Origin: Gordionus sp. m RMFG-2023
Lineage: Eukaryota > Nematomorpha > Gordioida > Chordodea > Parachordodidae
Length of the DNA stretch: 64,000 nt
NCBI RefSeq assembly: GCF_954871325.1
Contig: NC_088777.1
Coordinates: 37,487,366-37,551,365 of the forward strand
Direction: 5' to 3'
Positions 48,301-57,000 of this stretch are shown piece by piece; within the stretch, counting starts at the first letter, position 1; the number at the start of each line of letters is the position of its first letter. Position numbers and translations under genes: made by a program. Under the pieces are notes generated by a model, which was not told where the DNA came from, did no database searches, and saw only the letters and a list, made by a program, of their open reading frames with translations.

Positions 48301-49760
48301 CTGCCAGGAGCAATTTAATGTTGGCCAAAATCTTGAGTTAACCGTTTTTAAAATTGGCTAAATCGAGCCGTTTAGCAATACTAGCTGAAAGTTACTCGTT
48401 AGATATTTTAAAATCCTTTTCTTGTTGCAGAAAATATAACAAAAATTTTAAACTATTTTTTTAAACAACACGTTTCTTTAAATATCGGCCTGATCCGATT
48501 TTTTTAAAACGCTAAATATCAGTGCTGATCCGATCTGATAAATATCGGCACAGTCCTAGTTTCAATTTATTCGTTGTTTCTGAATTATTTTTCTTATTAT
48601 CTATAGTAAATCGAGAAACTGGTCTTAAGAACTTATCGAAAGCAGATGAGGGGAAATGGTTTTGTTTTTGAAACAAAGGATGTGGTTCAGTTAAATAAGA
48701 TATAAACGACGAAGTCCAAGAGATGAATCAAATATTCTAGATCAGAGCCTGCCTAATCCAACAAAATATTTTATAAAAACTAACAAATTATTTATGATAT
48801 ATTATAAAATTAAAAGACACGGTGATATTTAACAATTTTATTATACGGACGAATTTTAACTCCAAAATATAGTAAATAAAGTTAGTTATACTTCACCAAG
48901 TAATATTATATGAAAATATATCACAATAGGTTTAGGCTATAAATTTAAAGGAATGTCAAAATTAAATAATGGTATAAAATGTCTGCCAAATTTGGAAATG
49001 AATACACGAATTTGAGATATTTATACCTCAATTTATGTTTTTTTATTAACCCCACTTGTATATATTTGGACTTTTTTGGAGAACGAAGGGAGAAAGAGTG
49101 AAAGTTATCAATGAAATAAGTGATTGAGGAAAGAAATGGAAAATATTTAGATAATCTAATTATTGGAATGCACCGATACAATTAATAAAAAATATTCCTT
49201 TTTTACTTTTAGAAAAGAAGATTTATTTAAAGTTAATATAAAAATTTACATTCATGCTATATTTTTTATAAACCATAAATTTTTACCATTAAAAATCAAT
49301 AAGGGATATAAGCTTGGCTCATAGAGTCAGTTCGGCCATTCAATGCGGCACTTTCAATGTCAATACTTTCAATATGTACCCAGTTCAAATACCCTTTGGA
49401 GGAATAAAGGTTTACAAAGAAATTCTATACTTATATAGTTGATTATTAAAGCTTGTGTCTAAAGTTTAAAATTTTTTTTACCTAATGTTCTTTTGGATAG
49501 TCAACCCTATATAATATAATATACTGTTTTTCAAAATAAAAGCAGTAATCAAAAAATAAATCCATATTTAATTTAGTAGTTTTGGAAAACTTTCTCTATA
49601 AAAATACATTATTTAATATAAGGGATCAGGTTATGGACATGAGTGTGGACTCCAATCCATAGAGCATTACACTCAATGGAAGAGTGTTTATGTGGACGCG
49701 ACATCTGCAGATAATCCATCTTCCATGTTTTGTCCCTATTTCGATGGACTTATTCCTTGA
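27306..49760 (+). CDS. ALDH9A1: ALDH9-type aldehyde dehydrogenase, 11 exons
   Basis: This NAD-dependent aldehyde dehydrogenase best resembles ALDH9 (4-trimethylaminobutyraldehyde/betaine aldehyde dehydrogenase, carnitine pathway). Exons: 27306-27432, 27471-27616, 27658-27787, 27833-27910, 37173-37342, 44983-45225, 45369-45427, 45988-46135, 46671-46900, 49304-49409, 49623-49760. They sum to 1575 nt, exactly 524 codons plus stop, with matching phases and GT/AG sites throughout. Landmarks: NPAT near the N-terminus, [25 protein letters not shown] (nucleotide binding), LELGGKSP (catalytic Glu), TCSNGTR (catalytic Cys, completed across intron 6), [20 protein letters not shown]. Departures from the family: His for Gly after NPAT, 'GATC' for the usual 'GQVC', FGS for FGP. 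ALDH9 is usually about 500 residues; here the C-terminus adds a short [16 protein letters not shown] tail. The ATG at 27306 is the first in-frame start. Confidence 0.9.
30081..34226 (-). mobile_element. hAT transposon inserted in the gag-bearing fossil
   Basis: The ends are CAGTGTTGTTAAACGCTAC and the inverted TAACAACACTG, with subterminal 'AGTAGCGCGCTA' repeats. Minus-strand transposase parts: a BED finger ([16 protein letters not shown] then KKHLK, about 33740-33640) whose last His lies beyond a small apparent intron (HTSNHK, from about 33440); [17 protein letters not shown] (about 33300); and the C-terminal dimerisation motif [14 protein letters not shown] (about 32920) followed by DRRSRLGDD. 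The central catalytic part is deleted, so it is non-autonomous. Excluding the nested 2.5 kb element it is about 1.65 kb. It shares the CAGTGTTGTTAAACG start with the MITE family, which it could once have mobilised (inference). Confidence 0.8.
30299..32788 (-). mobile_element. DNA transposon with 600-bp terminal inverted repeats (innermost layer)
   Basis: The terminal inverted repeats are 30299-30908 and 32189-32788, highly similar throughout (outer end atatatggtgaattccatat, inner end at ttaacatattgtga). Between them, minus strand, are transposase pieces: [20 protein letters not shown] with a Cys cluster [12 protein letters not shown] (32190-31861), [12 protein letters not shown]...VVISDC...KIYYFSD (31656-31411), then after one frameshift near 31420 [11 protein letters not shown]...[14 protein letters not shown] and [12 protein letters not shown] to the stop at 31002. 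This is a transposase type common in insects and cnidarians; I do not assign its superfamily. Frameshifted and lacking an obvious N-terminal part, so inactive. Near-identical ends suggest it is the youngest layer. Confidence 0.75.
34610..34725. repeat. Three short tandem repeats next to the inverted terminal segment
   Basis: About 38-45 bp units with the core 'ttcgataaaaatttgactatc' (degenerate) follow one another between the Gag-like region and the right inverted segment of the retroelement fossil. Confidence 0.45.
35995..36900. mobile_element. Fossil reverse-transcriptase fragments of a retroelement
   Basis: Two pieces of one reverse-transcriptase region lie head to head: minus strand around 35995-36225 ([17 protein letters not shown]) and plus strand around 36527-36892 ([18 protein letters not shown] then [12 protein letters not shown]). 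The type fits an LTR- or DIRS-like element rather than a LINE. Both pieces are broken, with several breaks, and the inverted arrangement shows rearrangement. No terminal repeats were found. Confidence 0.5.
37343..39360. other. First part of ALDH intron 5
   Basis: Intron 5 runs from 37343 (gtatgt) to 44982 (ctataaag). This part is AT-rich. 38003-38220 is a dispersed-repeat fragment related to 10970-11110. A G-rich tract (gggggagggggg) lies at about 37779-37790. No exon is needed here, because exons 5 and 6 join in phase 0. Confidence 0.5.
39371..39447 (+). repeat. tRNA-like sequence (A and B box) upstream of the RTE LINE
   Basis: TGGCCTAATGGG (about 39373) resembles a pol III A box and GTTCAATCC (about 39429) a B box. 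The B box is followed by 'tggtaaggagc', which resembles 'agcaaggacc' after the B box of the SINE at 3357. It directly precedes the LINE, so it may be a truncated SINE or part of the LINE's 5' end. Confidence 0.4.
39460..42530 (+). mobile_element. RTE-type LINE, nearly full length but frame-broken
   Basis: The endonuclease region: [16 protein letters not shown] (from 39700), a continuation IQETKWKG in another frame near 39800, [12 protein letters not shown] (about 40090), [16 protein letters not shown] and [11 protein letters not shown]. These are the Asn, Glu, Asp and His positions of the RTE/'craniofacial development protein 2-like' endonuclease. The reverse transcriptase follows: [13 protein letters not shown] (from 41072), [27 protein letters not shown] (catalytic Asp, with Gly for Asp after KAF), [13 protein letters not shown] (about 41640) and [11 protein letters not shown] (about 41720). 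The C-terminal part ends at a stop at 42478-42480. I see at least four frame breaks (near 39781, 40020, 40670, 41615), so it is inactive. It lies sense to ALDH within intron 5. Confidence 0.85.
42531..44689. other. Second part of ALDH intron 5, AT-rich with decayed repeats
   Basis: No exon is seen. 43670-44030 is less AT-rich and looks like decayed transposon sequence. 44030-44660 is a diverged copy of the dispersed repeat at 14520-14935; both contain 'acatataaaaggac'-like text, 'tttgtggataaggac' and 'gagctagccg'. Confidence 0.4.
44690..44895. mobile_element. Decayed hAT-type MITE, GTGTTGTTAA family
   Basis: The interior 'ctatgagcaaaatctacagg', 'ttgagttaatcgtttttaaa' and 'aatcggctcaaat' match the family. 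The terminal GTGTTGTTAA ends are eroded. It ends about 90 bp before the acceptor of ALDH exon 6. Confidence 0.6.
48189..48383. mobile_element. hAT-type MITE, GTGTTGTTAA family
   Basis: The copy begins TAGTGTTGTTTAACAGCTC and ends GAGCCGTTTAGCAATACTA, with the shared interior (attttagccaaaat … tgagttaaccgtttttaaa). It lies in ALDH intron 9 (46901-49303). The rest of that intron shows nothing recognisable. Confidence 0.65.
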
Positions 49761-49936
49761 ATAATTATATAATAATTAACAATATATTTATATAAACAAA
49801 TTAATTCCAAAACAATTTTTAATTGTATTTATAGCATTTTTTATAATATATAATCGTGAATGCAATTGTAGAATGTTATTATGTAATGAAAAATATTAAT
49901 GCAATTTAAAAAAAGTAGCATTGCGTCGTTACTCAT

Positions 49937-51369
49937 TAGGGTTAGCAAAATTTGTGATTTTTTGAAAAAAAAATCAATTTTTTGATTTAAATCGCACTAA
50001 TCTTTAAATTAGAGAAGTTACAGATTTAGATTGAAAAATATCATTTTTTTAACCTTAATATAAGATTTCTTTGTTAAAAGTTAATGCTTCAGGATATCTG
50101 GTCAGAAAATTATTAAAACAATATATATTGATATGTCAGACATAAGCTAATTTGATATTTTGTCAAATGAAAAGCCGACTATCAATCAAAAATTTGATGA
50201 TAGATGCTTTAAAAAAATATATAACTAGTCGATTTCACTGGAAAGATCAATTGTTTATAACAAAATATTACACAAATTGAATAAGCAATCTAATCATTTT
50301 TAAAATGTTCCATTATTGAACAAAATTAAAAAAAGATTAACTATATATTTAGATTAGTTTATTATATTATTATTATATGGTTGTTTTTATAATCCGCCAT
50401 CCTGAAAATCATCATTAATTACTTTAATCGAATTTCTTATTCTGTCTTCTAACTCCCATATATGTTTCAAATTTAACAAACACTAAAACCGAAGTGACAA
50501 TGGAACGTAGCTAATTTTATATCTTCAACCAATCTCTTATCTATCAATCATGATAAAATCAAAGCTACATCTGACTCATTTAACAAAATTATGTTTTCAT
50601 ATGAAATAATCTTAAAAATGAATGATGGTTAGCAGGACCACATAATATAAATAAAACAATCAACAGCTTCAGTAGAGTATTTTCATCCTATGGAGTGTAT
50701 TCCAAACTTAGGAATCGTTTAGAAAAACTAACTTTCTTTTAAAAAATTAAATTCAAATACCAATGTCGAGTACATCAAAGGTTGCAATGTACGTCAAAGT
50801 TAAGCATAAAATATCTATCCTTTAATTTTAACATCTCGTTTTTAAAAGATGTCTTGATAATTTTCTTATAGAATATTTTTTAAATTGTATTGTATTATTT
50901 TAATTAATAATTATAAAATTATTTTTATGGTAAATGCTAAATATAGTAAAATAAATTTTTAAAAAACTTATTTTCTATTATTTTTACGAAATTTTTATTT
51001 TTCTGGAATGCCTAGTCTGAACCCGAACTTTTTTTATAAGGAGTCTTCACAGCCCTAAAGTTAACAACTAATTATTTTTTTTAGAATATTATATTAAATA
51101 ATTCCTCACAATTATGTCAAAAAAATGAAACAATGAAATACAAAATAAACCAAGCATATTTTTCTATTTAATAAGTAATGATTACTAGTATAATTTAGTA
51201 TTTTTCATATAAAAATTATTTAATTCTAAATTAATCTAAGTCTTTGCCTTTCCTTATATTATTAAGTATTTTAATCATATTTAGTAAATAGAATTTTATT
51301 TTAAATATTGATGTAAATCACTATTTTTTTAAAAAATCAAGGTGATTTAAATCGAAATGACTAACCCTA
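49937..51369 (+). mobile_element. Internally deleted hAT transposon (TAGGGTTAG ends)
   Basis: The ends are TAGGGTTAGC and CTAACCCTA, with further inverted similarity over 'gatttaaatcg'. The flanks TTACTCAT (49929-49936) and TTACTAAT (51370-51377) are an 8-bp duplication with one difference. At about 50662-50743, plus strand, is a clear hAT C-terminal remnant: NSFSRVFSSYGVYSKLRNR then LEKLTFF. The rest of the transposase is unrecognisable. Starting only 176 bp after the ALDH stop, it may carry or interrupt the ALDH 3' untranslated region. Confidence 0.75.
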
Positions 51370-51642
51370 TTACTAATAGGCGTAAAAACTTTGCTAAGAA
51401 GGAGGGGGAACTATTCAGTTAGTCCCCCCCCCCATAACTTTTATTTGAAGTTTTTAGGTTCACTTATTACAAGATTTTGGCTGTTACATATTTTTAAAAA
51501 AAATGTTTTTTACTTCCTTTTTTATAATATGCCCTTTTAAAAAATTTTTGAATGAATTACTCCTTATTTTAAAAACTTTTTAATTTTAATTATTTTTCTT
51601 TGAATTTGTTATAATGATAGATTATATACATTTCATTAGAGA

Positions 51643-51673
51643 GGGGAAAGGGGAAAGGGGGGGGGGGGTAGGG
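51643..51673 (+). other. G-rich tract with G-quadruplex pattern
   Basis: Four or more G runs occur in 31 bp: GGGG-AAA-GGGG-AAA, a run of 12 G, TA, then GGG. This satisfies the simple quadruplex pattern of four runs of at least three G with loops of one to seven bases. It is striking in DNA that is otherwise about three-quarters A+T. Confidence 0.6.
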
Positions 51674-52180
51674 ATAATGTAAGGGAATTCTTTTTATTAA
51701 CTCAAGACTAATATTTAAGAGAACAAACATATTTCCGAAGGTGTCCACACATCCTCCCCCCCCCCCTTTCCTAAGCCTATGTTGCTACTTAAAAAATTAT
51801 GATTAAAATTTTTCCGAAAATATTTTAAATATTGCAGCCCCAATTATATATATCTTTTTAATTTTATATAAAAATTTTATTAAAATTTGAAATATCAATT
51901 CTACTCAAAATAAAATATTAAAAATATAAATATATAATTTTAAATAATCAAATTTCCTATCAAAGTTTTCATCTAGTAAAGATATTTTTTCCCCAAAAAC
52001 ATTTTTAGCGAAAGTAGTCTCCAACGAGGGAACTGGAAATAAATATGAAAATTAAATCGTATTTACGAATAAGATATTAATATTATCATTTCGATTTCTA
52101 GCTTTAAAATGAATTAGTAAATAATAATTAAAATTAATTCTATTTCTTATTTTGAAATATGAATCGAAATTTTTTTTAAA

Positions 52181-52305
52181 GTTGCTAAATAAGTAACGGA
52201 TTTTAACTATAGAACTATTTGAAAAAAAGTGACGCGTTTTTATGAAAATAACATAGCTACAAACTGATGCTCAAAAATTATAGAGCCGCTACTTTAGCAA
52301 CATTG
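52181..52305. mobile_element. Small hAT-like MITE
   Basis: The left end 'aagttgctaaataagtaacgg' pairs in inverted orientation with 'ccgctactttagcaacatt' on the right over about 19 bp. The interior includes 'aaaaagtgacgcg'. The ends resemble those of the hAT element at 30081 (GTTGTTAAA and CGCTACTTTT). No target-site duplication was established. Confidence 0.45.
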
Positions 52306-54021
52306 AGAAATATACATATCATTGTTTCATTATTCTAGGGTTCTAACTATATTTTCTATAATTTTTTGTTAAAGAACACCACGCCATCTCATTAATACTA
52401 AAATAATGATTACATTTTATTTGAAATTAATTTTGCGGGATTCTTAATATAAAGTGATGGGGGCCAGGAAAGGTTGCACAAATTAGTCAGGTAAAAAGAG
52501 GGAGAATTTAACCATACCGCTCCTCCATTTTTCTCTCTTCCAAAATTAGCATAAAAATAAATTCCGATTTTTTAAAATTATTTTTAGATACAGATTTTTA
52601 AAATTAGGATAAGGATCTAACAGGGCGTTTTATGGTTTGTGAAATTAGACATTTAATAAAATATATTATGCATTCACCGATTACTTTAAAATATGGAAAT
52701 CATGAAGAATTAATTAAAGTAGATTGCAACCACTTAGCTTAATACATTTGAACCTTAATCTATTTTTTTAAACAAAAATTCAAATATAAGTTTTCAAAGA
52801 CAAATTATTCACGTTTCACCCTCAAATTTGACACTAATTTAGGGTCCCTTTGCTTATATTATTTAAGTACCATTTTTATGAATGTTTATTTTAATTATAC
52901 GTCAATATTTTTTTATATATATGTATTTTTCCCCATTTTATATAATTGGTCTCCATCTCGAAGTTCAAGTCAAAGCTTTTAAGTGTACGAATGAACACAA
53001 TAAAGGCAGAGAAAATGCACATAAGTAATTTGAAATATTTTATTAAAAATACAAATTCGAGATAAAGCGTAAATTAAAGGAGCTAATAAACGTAAATGAA
53101 AATTCGGGACATTTACGCAAAAAGCGGTAGTTCTTGCAACCCTAATTATAGTCCTATAATAATAAAATTATCATTTAAAATCTAAACAAGGTTATAACGC
53201 CTTTTATTTTATATAATGAATATAGACAGGAAAAGCAAAATTATTAAAATTTCTACATTATATAATATTATAAAAATGTTAAAATAGAATACTATAATTT
53301 AAATTAATTTTTTTAAAAATATTTATAAACGATATAAGAATATATTTATATAATCTTTAAACAGCTAATATAAATGTTAAAATAAAAATATAATGCATAG
53401 AGGACAATAGATTTGAAATAAATACAATATATTTAATATAATATCAATATAAGTAATAATAATTTTAATTTTAAAATTGATATTTTGAAGCTAATTTTTC
53501 TTATATAATATGGTATAATAAAATAAAATAAATATATACACATATTAATTTGGTCATTTTTAATATTCTAAATTTAAAATAAATTAATTTTAATTTTTAA
53601 AAAAAATTTGGTTTGATTTTAACTGTGCAATATGTAATCCCTATAAATTACTCCTTATAAAACTTTTAAAAAATATATCCCCGAAATAATGAATTTAAAA
53701 ATAAAATATTTATAATTTCATCATTTATTTATTTATAACTTAAAAAATGATAAATATAAAAATCTTTAACTTAAAAAAAATAAAGTCCTGAAACTATAAT
53801 GCTAAAATGACAACTTCTTGCTTAGATTTCTCTAGTTCTGAACACAAACCTAAATAAAAATAAATGAATATAAAAAAATGAGACAATTAAAATATAAGTA
53901 AGTACTTATGTTTTAAAAAATGATATAGCACATTCTATAAAAATCAAATGGAAGTAATTTATCACATCAACCAACTCTTAGAGTTGGCTTGTAAAATAAT
54001 ATTTTTAAGCAAAACTAAATA

Positions 54022-57000
54022 TCAGTACCTGTACAATAAAGCAGTGACAACAGCAGCCAATATCTGTGCTATGTAAAACACCCATTGTCCATACCAGTTG
54101 TGCCTTCCAGCAATGGCAAATAATACTCCAGGTCCAAAAGTTCTAGCAGGATTGAGAGATGCTCCCGAGATATTTGCACTTAATTTTTTTATATCAAAAT
54201 CTTATAATGATCAGTTTAATTCTTTTTTAATTATGTAATATAATCCCAATTTAATTATTTTTTTATAACTTATGAAAAGTGAAAATATTAGAACAATATA
54301 GAAAAATTCTTACCGACAGAAGTATGGGAACAAACCGGAATATATTTCAAACAAATATGAAAGTTTTTCATACTTTATATTTACTGCTCAAGGCCATTTC
54401 CAGGTAGAACATTTCAAAACGATTTTCTAGGCTTGTTTTCAGCTAATTTTTTTATTTATTTCCAAACAAAGGATGACAATTTGTAAAATTAATTTTTTAC
54501 ATAAAATATTTTTTACCATCCGGATTTCAAACGCCATTTAATCGTTTATAATAAAAAATAATAATTCGACAAATAATTATCCTTTGTTTGGAGAAAGAAA
54601 TATAAAAAAAAATAGTTGAAAGCATGCCTCAATAACCGTTTTTTAATAAAAGTTCTGTTTGGAAATTGCCTGTTTAGGAATAAGATTATAAATATTTTAT
54701 TTTTATAATTACCCAGCATAGACACAAGCAACAATAGATAAACCAATGTATAGAGCAGTGACAGGGTTTCTACCACCGTGATCTAGGGCCAACATCAAAA
54801 CACAGAAAATCAAGAGTGAAGTGAAGAAAACTTCACATAAAAAGGCTCCACCTGGTGTAATACCTCCTGGACTGGCATTGTAAAGAGTCATGCCACCCAT
54901 CATTCTTTTATAATTGTCCATCCCAACTGCTCCCTTTAAAAAATTTTTTTTTGATTAATTAATGTGAAACCAAAAATTGTGACTATTAATATATATTAAG
55001 TAACTTTTATATCTTTTATATTCCAATAATTTTATAATGTACTTTAAATCATTAGTAAGATAACGGGCACAATATGATTCAATTATTTTTTAGTGTTACC
55101 AAACAGTTCGATTTGAGCCAATTTTTAAAAACGGCTAACTAAATATTTTAGTCAGAAGATTTCGTTAATTGATATCCACATCTTTGTGCCATCTATTATC
55201 AAAATCTTCAGGCTTGAGTAATATTTTTCTGAACAAAATATTGCGTTAGACATTTTTAAATATCGGCTCAAATCGAGCCGTTTAACAACACTTATATTTC
55301 TATAAAAGGAATATAAAATTCGATAACATATGCATTTACTCAACATTTTCATATTTTTTTAAAAATGAATTTGAAGATAAAAAATTAACCATAAAAATAG
55401 ATGCTCCCAAGATGGAACCCAATAATTGGCAGATTATATACAAAGCTCCTTTGACCAAACTGATGCCACCAGCCAGCATCAATGAAATGGTTACGGCTGG
55501 ATTTATATGTCCACCACTATTGCATTTTATTTTTATTAAGGGAAATAAATTATAAATTAAATATAATATCCTATGTAAATATTCTAATACAACGTAATTA
55601 AACTTGATTATAGTGCTTAATTTGACACTCTTCAATTATATTAAAATAGGGGTGAAAGGGAATGAACACTATTCAGTAATGCGGAATTTATGGGAAACAA
55701 TATTTCATGTAAAAGTAAATGATTATACCTTCCGTATACAAATGAAAATTGAAAAATGAGATATCTAATCGAGTTCAAGTTTTGCAACTTGACAGAATTA
55801 TAAAAAATAATTTTGATTTTTTTTAAAAATTATCGACGCCAAAATTAGCTGATATTTAAAATACCACTTGCTATTTCCCATCTGGATTGTTTTTAAACTT
55901 TTTAAAAATTCGTTTTTTAAATATTATTTTTTTTTCAGATGCGAAAATAGTTAAAAGGTTTATCTATAAAAAAATCGATTCTATAAAAATATCAGAGTAA
56001 GTATCGAATATCGTCAATATATTTCCGCAAATAATAACGAATTCATGTGCGCGGTTATTGTAAGGCAAAAACATGGATAACGAAAAAAAAATACTGCGAA
56101 TGTTCACATTAGTATATGATTTTAGATTTTACTGATGAGCCAGCCAAGATTATCTGAGTAATTATATGACGGGTAAATACCAGGACTTTCCCTGTATCTA
56201 GTTTCAATAAAATTAAGCAAAACATTTATATTTAATTAATCATGTCAGACATTTGCTTGATAAATAAAATCAAACAGATACGTTAGAGCCCTAGTTAAAA
56301 TTATAAATGTCATGTCGGATAGATGAAATCCTGTTTTAAATATAAATCATATATAACTTGTTAGTAAAATATGATAAAAATTTTTTTTTATTTTTAATAT
56401 TTATATTAGAGATCTGCAAAGTTAGGCCTGGCCCGTACCCGGCCCAATTCCGGCCCAAACGGGCTTCGGGCCGGGCTCGTGCCTAATTCTATTTAAAATA
56501 ATCGGGTTCGGGCCGGGCAGGGTCTAATATTTTAAAAAAAATTCGGGCCAGGTCTGGTCGGACCTTGGAATTTTTTTAAAATATATCTAAATTTCTCAAT
56601 TTTATATTCATATGCAAATTAAAAATATTTGATTTTATTTATTGAAACTAAACGACATATAACATATGTCTTTTATTTTGAGTAATTATAAAAATTAATT
56701 TCTATATTTAAATAAATTCAAGCCGGGCCGTGTCGGTAAATTTTTTTAAAAAAATTTCGGCTTCGGCCGGGTCGGGCTTGAAAAATTAGGCCCGATGCAG
56801 ATCACTAATTTATATGCTTCCATTCAATAAAGATATCCTAAGTAAAATATCTTGTAAGTAGTTTCTAATTAATATTGACGCACCTAATAGATATAAAATA
56901 TAGATAGAATCCTATTTAGGAAATTTAATCGAATCATATTGATCTGTCATGATCTTAATATTGTAAAGGAAACAACCAAGAACTTAAGTGAGCCTCTTTC

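Larger units (their letters stand above)
51378..54021. other. Intergenic AT-rich DNA between ALDH and aquaporin genes
   Basis: It contains poly-C and poly-G tracts (51423-51434, 51643-51673, about 51757-51768) and a small inverted-repeat element at about 52181-52305. Otherwise there is nothing recognisable. The two genes point towards each other, so both 3' ends face this region. Confidence 0.5.
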
